Below, piece by piece: positions 41,053 to 64,000 of a stretch of 64,000 nucleotides of DNA; within the stretch, counting starts at the first letter, position 1, and every line of letters begins with the position of its first letter. The stretch covers positions 7,718,759 through 7,782,758 of the forward strand of contig NC_135559.1 in assembly GCF_964340395.1 (NCBI RefSeq), written 5' to 3'. Position numbers and translations under genes: made by a program. Under the pieces are notes generated by a model that saw only the letters and a program-made list of their open reading frames with translations, was not told where the DNA came from and did no database searches. Source of the DNA: Glandiceps talaboti. Taxonomy: Eukaryota; Hemichordata; Enteropneusta; Spengelidae.

Positions 41053-42363
41053 GTGAGTACTATTATCTTAACTTGTTACTCGGATTGTGGTATATTCCTG
41101 TCAACTATGTAGTGTCTACCTCCAACGCCATGTGTCCATCAACTTTTTCTATTTTGATCTTATTTTCTGAAAACTAACTTTCTAATTGTTTTGATAAACT
41201 TCGTGTGCATTTTCCTTGGGAGGCTATTCAGATTTTTCATTCAAAGTTTTTATGTCATATTCTATTTTCATCAAATTGTTCTGGTATTTCGGTCAAAATT
41301 GATATTTTCGACTTCTTTGATTGCTTTCATATTTTGTGTGCGTGTGCCTTAGGGGTCTATTCAGATTTGTTAGTGCCACGTTGATGATAATAGTTTAAAA
41401 TTTTTATCAGATTTTTCGGAAAATGATATTTTCGACTTCCACCTCGAAACCGATGGTCGAATTTGTTTGATAGTCAGCGTACATGTGACCTGGCAATGTT
41501 TTCAGATTTTTTCATTCCAAATTAGTGTGCGTAACTTTCTGTATTTGGCAGATAATTTGGTAGATTTTAGTGGGTACACGCCATTGGCTTAAAAATCATT
41601 TCTACTGAGATGAACGACAACAATAGTGATAAACAATTTTAACCATCCATAGAATGGAGAAATTTCTATTGAAGACATAAGCGAATGGTGATGTGAGACA
41701 CAATTAGTAGCGAGGATTTTCGACCAAGTGGTTTCTAACCACAAACATGTCTCCACTGTCGTTATTCTTAATTTTAGCAAAGTTGCAGTGTTTCTAGACA
41801 ATGATCAACTTATACATCAGATATTTGTAACAAAATATAAAGAAGACAACAGAGCTACTTAGATTGTTGTTTTTCTGCAGACCTGTGGTATCTCGTTCAC
41901 GAATATCATCTTTCCAGATTCGCTATTGACCCAAAAAAAAGATTTCGTCATTCTTACATTCAAAAAGAAAACCATCCCAATTCAATTACAGTGATGATTG
42001 CATTCATGTTCTCAGTTACGGAAGTTAGTATTAACATGTTGAGAAAATTTCTATAAGCAAACATGTGTGCACAAACGGACAAAGGACTGTCATTTGTGCG
42101 AGTCGAGTAAAAGATTACAACTCATGGTATATAAGATGCCATCATGTTTAAATATGTCATTCTTCTTTTCTTTCCAACAACACTGTAGACATATCAAGGT
42201 GAGTAGAACATCTAACGAAACGTTTTATTCTTTTGTAAAAAAAGGATTCGATGAAATAATGTATATGTGGAAGTCTGTCGAGAGTGTTTATTGATCAAAT
42301 ACTATACATTATATTGATATGGCTGGCTTAGGTAATCTTTACGAGAAGGCGAAGTTGCAACAT

Positions 42364-42419
42364 GAGTATCATTGTGATGTGATGTGATGTGTGTGTGTGT
42401 ATGAGAGAGAGAGAGAGAG

Positions 42420-42459
<40 letters not shown>

Positions 42460-42492
42460 TGTGTGTGTCTGTGTCTGTGTCTGTGTTTCTTT
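42364..42492. repeat. TG/GA compound microsatellite
   Basis: GTGAT, TG, GA and again TG runs upstream of the lectin gene. Confidence 0.85.
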
Positions 42493-42870
42493 GTTAGATT
42501 AACTGAGCTGTTCACTCTGCTAATTTTACAACTTATACACTTTGTTTATGTATATTTTTTAATGATTAAATCGTCGGTATTTTCTGGAAACGTTTCACAA
42601 TCTCCCGACAAAAGTACGTACGAACTTACGACAGATATCAAGTTCTCGTCAAAGCAGTGCATAACTCGATTCCTGGAAGTCGATATTCAGATAGTGAAAG
42701 CGTTCATTATAACATAAACGAGGCAAATGTAATATAATAGCTATTGACAGTATCAAACCATATCAACATTTTTGAAAGTTTCACTAGCTCTTCTTCCCGA
42801 ATTTGGAATGATGATGATCAGCACGAGAAATATATAGTTATAACGTCAGATAGTGTATTTCAGAAAGAGT

Positions 42871-46605
<3,735 letters not shown>

Positions 46606-46744
46606 TAACGATGCACCTTAGTGTGAGGCTGAAACTACACCTTGGCAAAGTGTGACGTACACTACCAATCCTACCGTACTATTAACACTTATCAATTAGT
46701 CTATATTCTCACTGTACACTCTAATTAGTTTGTCTTAAAATAAA

Positions 46745-47250
46745 CTATCAATATCGCAAAGAATACAAAATGTCTGAATTTATCTTTTCACATTCACAAC
46801 ATCGTATATTTCTGTAAGATCGGAAAACTTTAACAATAAGTTTTGTCTTTTCTTATTATAAACTACAGTTGCCCATCTACATACATTCATCACGACCTGT
46901 TCCAATCTCCCAATCAGTCTTATAATTTAGTGTACAACCTCTGTATCAGTTTTAAATGTTTTCATTATAACTATATGTAAGATCAACAGATAGGGAACGA
47001 TTTCTGGATGTAGCTATAGATCAGTATATATTTGAACATAAGAGGGCTATAGTTTATAAACTTGTTGTGCAGTGCAGCAGTAAAATGTGAATTCTCATAG
47101 TTGACTTAGATGTGAAATGCAAAACCTCAAATTGCAATTAGACTTTAAGAAGTGTTAATTGATGGTTGATGGACTAACAGACTGATTGGCGAGCTGGCTT
47201 GCCCACTAATTGGCCAAACTCGAGATTGACCAATCGACCGACGACAGTGG
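46745..47250. other. Spacer after the lectin gene
   Basis: AT-rich sequence; no gene or clear repeat seen before the microsatellite at 47258. Confidence 0.4.
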
Positions 47251-47257
47251 TGGCCTA

Positions 47258-47865
<608 letters not shown>

Positions 47866-48254
47866 ATACAGATTGGAAAAGGGCGCATCCTATCACAGCT
47901 AAAGAATTCCAGAGTCATCCATTTACAAATCAGTATACTCCACATATTTTCAATAATTATTTTTGACAATGACTTTGACAATGTTTATGCTACAGTTTTA
48001 ATTTGGGAATTACAGTACAACTCGGAGTCCATAGTCTGCAGATTGTCATGATAAATCTCACATCAGTAGGTCTTAACTTTATCAGAAAGTCTGGAAATTG
48101 CTATAAACAACAGTCTGACACTAAAAAGAAATGAGTTCGAATTCCCATATTTGAGTTTTGAAAGCTTGGGTTTTAAAGGGCAGCGACACAACACAGTGTA
48201 CGTGTGCGTTTCTCCACGCGTACGGCCTCACATTGTATGTAGCCTTCAGTGCTA

Positions 48255-48304
48255 TGACCTGCTTTTAATATTTGAGGTCATACACGGGTCATACTAAAAG
48301 GTCA
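48255..48304 (+). promoter_or_regulatory. Cluster of nuclear receptor half-sites before sulfotransferase F
   Basis: TGACCT (48255-48260, inverted), AGGTCA (48275-48280), GGGTCA (48286-48291) and AGGTCA (48299-48304). The second and third make a direct repeat with a 5-base spacer (DR5 type, bound by RAR-RXR in other animals). The block ends six bases before the ATG, as in E, and shares 'ttgaggtcat' and 'aggtcaagcaatatggc' with E. Function inferred. Confidence 0.4.
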
Positions 48305-48310
48305 AGCAAT

Positions 48311-51300
48311 ATGGCTTCAGTGCAACCTCCTCAAGTTGACGTCCGTACTCAGGAGAGACAACCTGTCATCGATGGCATGCAGTTCCCAAAGTTTGTATGT
48401 GAGGACACAATTCGTCGAATACCCAGTATGGAAGTACGTGATGACGATATATGGTTGGTTTCCTACCCAAAGTCAGGTAAGTAAAAGGACCGATATTTGT
48501 GTACAGTGTTGCCTTTCCTTTTAGGCCCGGGGGCTGACGTGACATGTCAACTGGCTTGGTTCGAACGACGCATAGAATACAGACAACTGCCTTGGACTTG
48601 AGTTGACCGTACGGGTGGCCACTGACCAGCTGTCATACTGCGGCCTGGAAGAAATCACAACCAGCCGAGTGTGATAAGGATATTTCCCATATCTCACTCC
48701 AGTGGCCATGGTTTTTCCAGTGCCTGAACGCCTGTCACATTTCATTGAATTTATGTTTTGACTCAAAGGGTACATGGTTAATTACTCCCAATTAGTGGCT
48801 AATAATTCTCTTCAGCAACTAAATGATGTTGGTAGCTGATACACTTGTATTCCTTTTTACCTTAAGTAAGGGAAGGTTATATTTTATATAGGGAGGGGGT
48901 GTTCATGTGTCAGTCTGTCTGGCTGGCTGCCTGGCTTGCTGCCTGGCTGTCTGTGTCATCGTTTCTCAAACACGGCTTGCTCGATTGAAATTAAATTTAG
49001 TACACATCCTTCTTTATCATAAGATTAGATTTGGATATAATCAATGCAATAACCAGACAATGGCCAGATTTCAACAACAACAAAACATTTGTGCCAAGTC
49101 ATCAAATTTAAACTTAACAAGTTAGAGTTATATAATGTTATGTAATCTTTGTTCTCGTCCCTTTTGTCATTACTCCAATGTGCTATTGTTATTTCCTCCT
49201 AATCAATCTTTCATGAGTTTCAATTCATGCATTCTCACTTGATTGATAAATTATCTATTTTATTCTGTTTCGTTTTTTGACTGTAAATTTTACCTCTTGA
49301 AGAGGGTGCTCCTACATTGAAGGAGGAATATCCAACACAATCCAATACAACCAACCAACCAACCAACCACAAAAGAAAAGAAAGAAAAACAGAAAGCCAA
49401 CTAACAATTCAAGCTGATTTTGTTAGGCACCAACACACCCCCACTCATCAAATATTCTGATAATTCAGCTATGGGATAAATTTGTCCAATTTCCGCATAC
49501 ACTATCTTCTATCAACTCTTAGGGAAATTTCTTAGAGAATCTTTTCACTCACACAGGTCATATATGGACGTATACCGCTGGTTTCTTGTTACTAAAAGCA
49601 AAATTCGTCTGTTATGGCTGGAAATTGAACCGGGGCTCAGGCTTGTCAGGCAAGAATTTTGCAACTGAATTACCAATGCTTAATTTGATTTTTTTTACAT
49701 TCCGTAAGAGAAAGCTATGGTTTTAATAGTGATGTGTGTATGAGTGTCTGTCTGTCTGTCTGTCCATCTGTTTGTGTCATTGTGTTCTCAATTCCAACGA
49801 TATTTGGTAAACATATTCTAGGGTTAAGGATAGACCTGGTTGATGTTAACAGAGCGCATATGTTTTGTAAAGCTTGTTGATGTAGCTTTTATCCGTAATG
49901 AGCAATATATATTTAAGCTTTCTTAAGAGTGTACACTTCAAATTCCATATCATTTGGCTCATACATCAGCCATAAAAAACGCACATCCTGTAAAGCTTGT
50001 TGATAAAGTGTTTAGTTTTAATGAGTCATTTGCTATATCCTCAAGTATGCACACTTCAAATTCCAAATGATTTGGTACATACATCAACCATAACAAAGCA
50101 CACATACGTGTTCAATAAAGCTTGTTTGTTTAGTTCTAAACTCAGCAGGTATATTTTCATGTTAAATTACTCAAGTCATACAGTTTTTAGAATGGCCTCT
50201 GTGTATACACATTACAATCCCTCCAATGACCCATAATCTGATAATATGTTATGTCTTTAGGTACACATTGGATGAAAGGTATTATATTCCAAATCTACAA
50301 TCATGACACCCCAGAAGGCAGAGGTGAAGTAAAAGATCGAGGATCAAATGAATATTTTAAAATGCTAGAACAGTCACCTGAATCAGGTAGGTTATGACAT
50401 ACCCGTCAGAAGTCGCTGTTTTACATAGAGACAATCTAATCATGGATTCTGAATGTGTTACATCTTAGAGGAAATATATAATCAAAACAACTTGAAAGGA
50501 AAACAGTCGGTCGGGAAGTAAATTTTATAGAGTCAAACTCGACATTAAAAGAAATGGATAATTAAAACAGTTTGTTAATGTTGTATACATGTTTCTAACT
50601 TTCTATTCTCACATGCTTCCTACTCTTTAGGTAATCCCAGTGTAGACGTACTAACAAAGATGGCCCCTGAAGAAAGACGTTTTATTGATACTCATTTACC
50701 GCCAGCATTTTTGCCAGAAGCATATTTTGAAAAGAAACCAAAGGTAACCACAAATGATTTAACGAGGATAAAATCAGGTTACATTAGATATATTAGATAA
50801 GATTAGATTTTTAATCCATGGCTCAATGTTGATACAAGATAGCATGGTGCTATCGGTAACTTAACATCTCAAACCCCTTGCACCATAATGGTGATAGTAA
50901 TTGTACACAGTAACATTTGCCTAAATTCAGTGATTTCTAAATATTAACTTCAGTGTGCATTCATTTACCAAGAGTAACATTTTCATATTTAAATCACATA
51001 TGATAATTCTAATTCATCAAATCATCTTGCAAAAATCAAATACACAACAAACCTAGCAACATCACTACCGACTAATCAACGATCATACTTATTGACAAGC
51101 ATCATTTGGCTGACTTCAATATTTCTGATCAAACACAGTGTGTATATGCAATGAACATTTTTTCTTCATCCCTAGGAATATCCCCAACAATGAACAAACT
51201 AATCTGCAGTTGTGTATGTAAAGCATCGGGTCATCTTGCATTGATGATTAATTTACCACACTCAATTCAATTGTGCAGCAAAGATCATTATCAAGAAGGT

Positions 51301-54219
51301 TCTATGTAGCCCTTATTCCCCAATTCATTCAGCCAAGGAAAATACGAGTGACGTAAGGGGGCCTGGTCACTACGAATCACTAGCGCCAGTAGTATCAAAG
51401 AAAAATCGGGGAAAGTAATGGCAATTTTGAAAGTTTTGACTCATATTTCGAACACAGCAGAACCAGTGATGTAGACACGCGTTGACATGACGTATAACGA
51501 CCAGAATATATATTCCATATTTTTTGTTCAACTTGGCTCGCGCATGGTATAATACATGTTTACGTTTTCACTTTCAGACAATATGCATCCTTAGAAATCC
51601 AAAGGATACAGCATTGTCACTCTGGCATTTTATGAAAACCAGCCCTACATTGGATTATCCTGAAAATTGGGAAAAGCATCTTGAGAATTTTTTACAAGGA
51701 AATGGTAATTTTAATACAGTACTTTAACTTCCAAGTGTGTGGAATCCCTTGTGTAACTAGTTCGATTAAATTGATTGTATTTGATATATTGCGTCATTAA
51801 ACTTGACTTATGTTTCAAAATACACCACTCACTTCCATGTAGTTTCAGAGATAAGGTGGTCCACAGTGAGCTCACATACAGTGTATAAGAAGTCTTATGT
51901 AATCAATGATAAGCACATTGTAAAAGGGGGTAAGGGACATTTTCTGAACTCACAGTTATGCTACTTGGTCCAAGTTGATATAAACTCATGGCTATTTAAC
52001 AAGGAAAGTGTATCTTGTCTTCATGACACCTTATGATTACCATAGAGTGTTCAATGAATTATTGATATACTTGTGTTGTATACTTTTCAGCGTCATTTTC
52101 CAAAGCGAATTTCGCATTTTGAATGTTATTATTTTTTTAAAAAGAAGAAAAAAAGGGGCAAGCGTACTAAAAGTGAGTCTGATGTTCATGGGATCACAAA
52201 TACAGGGATATCAGACCGTGAAGTATTCAATTGTGTACATCTGATGTGAAAGTCAGATTTTGAAAAAGCTAGTTGATACAATTACAAGTTTGAATTTAAC
52301 CATCATGACCCAGCTGGGTGCCGACTGAACAGCCTTAGTATGTTTATGATAAGAATTCCACTTGTCATTTACTGACTGAAATCTACCTTACACAATGAAT
52401 TTCTTCTGACTAGTTACATACGTACACTTAGCAGTTTAGCACAGTAAGACTTTTTCAAATTTGTTGTAATTAGGCATGGTCGTGGATAATGAATATGTAA
52501 ACGAAGATTTCAATTACATTTTCCGTCAGAGAACACGAAGATAACGTATTACGTTTGCAGTGAGTGTTCAAGTTGTATGCCATAAATTTTGTATTTTAAG
52601 AATATGTATATGGCATACATTTTATAAAAACACAATTGTCGGCTGTCAACTTACACTAGCCAGCATACATGGATCTGTTGATTTTGCAACCAGTGGTGTA
52701 GATCAGTATTTGTAAGTCTTTCTACATTCAGTGTTGAATGTTTTTTCTTTCAATAGTAGTGTATGGGTCGCATGCTGATTACGTCACTTCCTGGTGGAAC
52801 TTGAAGATTAACGGCAATGTCCTATATATGACATACGAGAACTTGAAAAAGGTGACCTTTATAATGATTTAATCAATCATCAGGGAGGCATGCAGAACTG
52901 AGCGATGAAGCTCTATTGTTGAGAATGTGTTCGTCTTTCTTCTAAAAGTGTGGTCCCAGGTTTCATTATCACTTCAAAGGTTTTTATCCACGAGCACTTC
53001 TCTCGTTCAGTTACGCATGTCACAACAAATGGTGGACATAACCCTGTCACTGAAATAATGTAGTAAAACTTTTATCTCTAATGCCTCTTTCTTTTTTAAC
53101 AGTGTTTATCGATATCATTTTCAGGACCTAAAACATGGTGTGTTAATGATTGCAAAATTTCTTGATATAACACTAACAGACGAAGTAGCTGATGTGATAA
53201 CAGAAAGGTGCACCTTCAGTAGTATGAAAGCCAAGTCAGATGCAAAGAAAGAAGATGACGTTCGCGGGTCGGGTGTGATGTACCGAAAAGGTGCAGTTCT
53301 TTATTTTTGCTCTTGCAGTTTATGAAATACACATGGTGTATGTGATTCATTAAAGGGAGAATGGTTCTTGAGACTTATTTTTCAAACATAGTCAATGTTT
53401 GATTACTTATGCTGGACAGTACATTATAGTTACTTTAGAACGGTAAATTGGAAATGGATGCGACCTTTTGATCTGTCTACTACGGATCTAGTCATGCATT
53501 GATTTAATTATTCAGAATTAGTCTCTCTTCATGAGGGAATAACAATATAACTTATATGTCCGTAAATCGTTGGCAGTTGGTGTCCTTGGTCCCTGTTTAT
53601 GATGAGTCTTCTTTCTGTCTGATGTAGATGGCTTCCTTTGCTTTACTTTTCTGAGAGAGCAGTTGACGGTGAATCATTTCGTGATCAAGGACATGGTCCA
53701 TAGGGGACGGATCGACACGTAGCATTAATTTCCAGTTTACCGTTCCGAGTAACTATCTTTTACTGTCCTATTGATTCTTGGAACCATGAACACTATATTC
53801 TCCAGTAATTATATTTATTATCTTAAAAATCTCACCTTACATCTGTTTTTACATATACCAAGGTATGATGCATCTATTGTAATTAATATAGTTAACAAAT
53901 GACGTCATTTTAATATAGTATCTGTTGATGATTTATACATTAACCCCATGCTGCAGTTGATTGTGATCTCGTCATAATAAATAATGTACAGCTTTTACCA
54001 ACTATTACTGGTAACCATAGATACCATGAAACTTACAATGACGTCATTCCATATGTATGCCTGTTCGGTATTTTATGCAATTCATTGTCTTATTCTGTTT
54101 TATTAATAGGTCTTGCTGGTGACTGGAAAACGAGTTTCACTGTAGCACAAAGTGAGCGTTTCGATGGTTTTTTCAGAGAAAAGTTTAACAATTTAGGGTT
54201 TGAATTTGAGTACGAGTAA
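48311..54219 (+). CDS. Sulfotransferase F, complete, 7 exons
   Basis: Cytosolic PAPS-dependent SULT. Exons: 48311-48476, 50261-50386, 50631-50743, 51578-51704, 52757-52851, 53125-53290 and 54110-54219; GT-AG borders, 300 codons plus stop, the longest copy because of a longer exon 6. [20 protein letters not shown] (catalytic His), RNPKDTALS, SWWNLK, GLAGDWK (the classical GDWK form of the PAPS motif) and FTVAQSE are all present. Exon 1 is nearly identical to that of E, exons 5-6 are closer to B. Start codon as in E. The nearest AATAAA is 54606-54611. Intron 1 (1.8 kb) contains CTGT-headed repeats at 48905 and 49745; intron 3 contains a dispersed repeat that ends 17 bases before exon 4. Substrate unknown. 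Confidence 0.9.
51310..51562 (+). repeat. Dispersed repeat, copy in intron 3 of F
   Basis: Shares with 54298-54598 the blocks 'tcactacgaatcactag', 'cggggaaagtaatgg', 'cagcagaaccag', 'agtatatattccatat' and 'caacttggctcg'. It ends just before the polypyrimidine tract of exon 4. Confidence 0.7.
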
Positions 54220-54297
54220 CTATTGTACTCGCGGTATAATACAATAATAACGTATTTGTATAAGACAGTACAACCGATGGGTATGTAAATGTTATTC

Positions 54298-54598
54298 CCC
54301 AATATTTTTCTTCGTTCAGGGATATACAAGTGACCTACGGGGCCTTTGTCACTACGAGTCACTAGATGAGTAGTGACAACCCTTAGGTCACGAGTATTTT
54401 CTGGCTCAATGAAGGAAAATATTGGAGAATAACATAATTATACCAGCGCCCGTAATATCACAGAAAAAACGGGGAAAGTAATGGTATTTTCGAATACAGC
54501 AGAACCAGGGTTGTTGTCGTGACATAGAACGACAAGAGTATATATTCCATATTTTTGTCCAACTTGGCTCGTGCATGGTACAAATTTATGTATGCGTT
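54298..54598 (+). mobile_element. Dispersed repeat with foldback head, 3' of F
   Basis: Second copy of the 51310 repeat. Here the first 125 bases form an imperfect hairpin: 'ccccaatatttttcttcgtt' faces 'aatgaaggaaaatattggag' and 'gtcactacgagtcac' faces 'gagtagtgac'. This suggests a non-autonomous DNA transposon. Confidence 0.6.
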
Positions 54599-55325
54599 GT
54601 GTTTGAATAAATTTGACATGAGAACATATAATAACATGGTACTTATGAAAACAAGGTAAATATTTATATTGTCACCTCGATCAGTTACATTAAGTGTTAA
54701 ACCATGGGTTAATAACATCCTTACATGGCAACTTGTCCCCTACCTTTAGTTTATTGACAGTGATATCCATACAATGGCATTATTTGACCTTGCAGATAGG
54801 TGTCAAGGTCAAATTGCATAAACTCAATAGTCTTGGAAATATAACCAAGACAACACAAATGCAGTTACTTGAATCGGGTGCCTTTGACTCAGTTTGTAAG
54901 ATATTGCACAAATTGAGGATTTTTAGGATGAAAATGTCCGTTGTTTGCCAACACTTATCATAGCTTTTTATATGAAAGAGACAAATGTCTTATGTAACCA
55001 TTGACACTCAGTCTGTTTGAAGGAACATGTCGATCATATACTGTGCTGGCAATTTAGTGAGTTTGTACTTCGTCTATACGACTGGTATAGTTTACTTTGA
55101 TGAATAAAATGACGTAAATGTAGGCGTCCAAACATAAACTGTTTTAGACAAGTGAAAGGGAAGCACGTGAAATGTTCCTACACGTGTATTTTCACGTGTA
55201 TTTTCAGTTTCGTTGTTCTTTGATGTTCTAGCCATCAAATAGTAAACATGTATACTGAGTAGAATTAAATCTCAAGACGAGAAAAATCTGTCGTATTTAA
55301 AGAGGAGTGCCACTCATTTTCATGA

Positions 55326-55601
55326 ACTATTGGTGCCGGGGAGTCATTTCATGATTTTACATCATCATCATTTTACATTATGTGCGATTTCAGAGCAACA
55401 TCTTAAGCGCTTATTACCTTCATACAGTGAAAACATCATGGCTGTTCATTATTCAAGTATTGCATAAGTTTTTCTGCAAACTCCCATGAGGCTATGTAGG
55501 CCACAGTAAGATAAATGCACGAGATCAACGTAAAGTTTCTCTGAAGTCGCACATAATGTAGGTGATGTAAAATCATGAAACGACTCCCCAGAACCTATAG
55601 T
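55326..55601. mobile_element. MITE with ~65-bp terminal inverted repeats
   Basis: The left arm starts 'actattggtgccggggagtc', continues 'atttcatgattttacatca' and 'ttacattatgtgcgattt'; the right arm has the complements 'cgcacataatgta', 'tgatgtaaaatcatgaaa' and 'cgactccccagaacctatagt'. The 140-base centre has no frame. Confidence 0.75.
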
Positions 55602-56223
55602 TTATAAAAAAAAAATACTTTTATTGTCTGGACCTTTCATATATAAAAATGACTATGGAAGACTAATTTGTTTGCCTAAAATTATTTAATCAGATTTAGA
55701 ATATTAATCTACTATTAAATGTTTGACAAAATTTGACATGACATGAATTACACGAATCTAACGTATTCAATGAACTGAGCACTTTTACATTCGTTTGAAC
55801 CTCAGAGCCACAACACATGTGTTTATGTTAAAGGTCGAAAGAAATTAAGGTGTACCTGGGGTTCTTCGTCAGACTCTTTTTTTTCGTGTTTCCAGCAAAA
55901 TTATTAAATGGAAATACACGCAAGTTTTACCAGAATCCCCAGCAGTTACAAGGGTTCTCAAACCTTAGCACAAACGCTAACAAATAAGTATGCCATAAAG
56001 ATGGTGATTACTTCTTTGTCTTTCTGGAGAAATCGACAAACAACACGATGCATTCCACCAATATTTACATAACATTAATAGAGAATAATATACTGAAAAT
56101 ACTTATACGACTTCGTCAACATTGTACCTAACAAATCACTACTTTCTCGCATACGGCCTTACAAGTCTATGACACAAAAAAGGGAGGGGATGCCTTGCTA
56201 TAAAATGTGAGGATTCATAAACG

Positions 56224-56225
<2 letters not shown>

Positions 56226-56271
<46 letters not shown>
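56226..56271. repeat. (TG)n microsatellite
   Basis: About 22 TG units. Confidence 0.9.
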
Positions 56272-56809
56272 ACCAACGTTTACACATGTTGACAATATAT
56301 TAAACTACAAAATTATGCGTGCTTTCCGCTTCTCATTCGTAAAACCTTACTATGTAAGGAATATGCTGGGTTTGGTACTTGGTATCAAGGTAACTAGTAA
56401 AATTTTGTGTTGTCAACACCATTTCAGTTTAAGACAATGTAAAAGAGGATTTGTTATTCCTAATTTCATTCAGCTAAAATGCCGATGGGTTCAAGTTGTG
56501 CCCTCAAAAAGGTTGAACTTGTGTCGAGAATGCGTTGAAATTGTGTCCAGAAACGGTTGTAAACAGTACTTTAAATGAATCTATAATATTTCGTAGTAAC
56601 ATCATGCAACACTGTTTTGAGTTGAATTTGCTTGTATCGAGGACATCTCTCTTAAAGATTCTCTACACTTTTCTTAAGAGTTGTGCCGTTTTTCAACGGA
56701 TTGCACACCCACAGTCGTGTATTACAAGCTGTATCATCTCACACTGAGTAAACCCAAACCACCCACGTGATTGACTTCACATCGTAGATCTTCACAATCG
56801 ACATTGCAT

Positions 56810-63489
<6,680 letters not shown>

Positions 63490-64000
63490 CTGAAGAAAGA
63501 GACAGGGGGATGAAGAGTATAAATGAAAACTTCCAATAGACATACAGCTTGTTTTAAAATTGGTGTTCAATATGAACCTATTTACAGGAGAAATGAAAAT
63601 GCATTGGGGATTCACTTATGAGACACAATGTGGGGGGTTTTTCCACACACAGACAACTTCAAATGTAAAGGAAACTATTATAGAGATGTCGCGCACAGTG
63701 AGGATGTAGAAACTGACAAGTTAACATATTGGTTATCAGTTGGAAAGTAAGCAATTGAAGCCATTACAATCATCAAGTCCATGTATAACTTTTTCTGCAG
63801 AAGCCTGTTTCAACTGCACTACTGTTAAAAGAATAGCAACAGTATTGTTAGTTTTCAATGTGATTGGCTAAAGGCTCCTGTTAGAGTTGAATTGTTTTCC
63901 TAGCGTTGCATTTGGTTGACAGCAACTTGTTGAGCTGTGAAGCAATTGTTAGTCATAGTCTACGCGTATACCAAAATCAGAGAGATCAAGTCTGAAACCA
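63490..64000. other. Right edge, intron of the transporter gene
   Basis: Presumed intron between the ABCC first-half exons (outside) and exon 63302-63489. No exon of the N-terminal half is recognised here. Confidence 0.4.

Larger units (their letters stand above)
54612..56800. other. Spacer between F and the transporter gene
   Basis: Convergent genes flank this 2.2 kb. It holds the 55326-55601 inverted-repeat element and a TG run at 56226-56270. Nothing coding is recognised. Confidence 0.45.

Overview
This is a window of animal nuclear DNA. Genes are split by introns with GT-AG borders, and the spaces between exons are filled with microsatellites, small foldback elements and decayed retrotransposons. 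The gene content is a tandem array of cytosolic sulfotransferases, a secreted C-type lectin, an ABCC5-like transporter and a broken glycan-synthase-like gene. Together with Penelope-like and non-LTR retrotransposon debris and very many TATG, CTGT and TA repeats, this suggests a marine invertebrate, possibly a cephalochordate or hemichordate. I cannot fix the species from sequence alone.

Layout. 424-533: last exon of sulfotransferase A (rest lies left of the window). 3035-9128: sulfotransferase B, 7 exons, 292 aa, intact. 10118-16870: sulfotransferase C, 7 exons, 292 aa, open throughout, with a relic extra exon 2 in intron 2. 18600-24036: sulfotransferase D, the tandem duplicate of C, with an in-frame stop in exon 2. 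24800-28530: insertion-rich spacer with a minus-strand, intronless, triply broken family-2 glycosyltransferase pseudogene. 28809-36273: sulfotransferase E, intact, 295 aa. 36570-40950: retrotransposon remnant, a 0.7 kb ACAT array and a duplicated TATA-containing segment. 40933-46605: an orphan signal-peptide exon, then a three-exon C-type lectin gene whose second intron holds a Penelope-like element. 48311-54219: sulfotransferase F, intact, 300 aa. 56810-63489, minus strand: the C-terminal half of an ABCC5/MRP5-like exporter in 12 exons.

The sulfotransferases share one exon plan. All internal junction phases match (1,1,0,1,0,1), so the exons are interchangeable. The window shows that this was exploited: C keeps a relic of an E-type exon 2 just before exon 3, which points to chimerism by unequal exchange. 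D carries a stop that a consensus, phase-matched internal donor could remove. Sulfotransferases conjugate small molecules with sulfate from PAPS, and MRP5-type pumps export organic anions and conjugates, so conjugation and export genes lie close together; whether they work together is inference. Nuclear-receptor-type half-sites stand just before the start codons of D, E and F.

I did not find a clearly new biological system. The most unusual signals are two independent tandem amplifications of a 5' splice site, the C/D exon-2 histories, the bacterial-looking glycan synthase pseudogene, and a Penelope-like element that sits inside a TATG array while its own GIY-YIG endonuclease segment has been overrun by a TA repeat.
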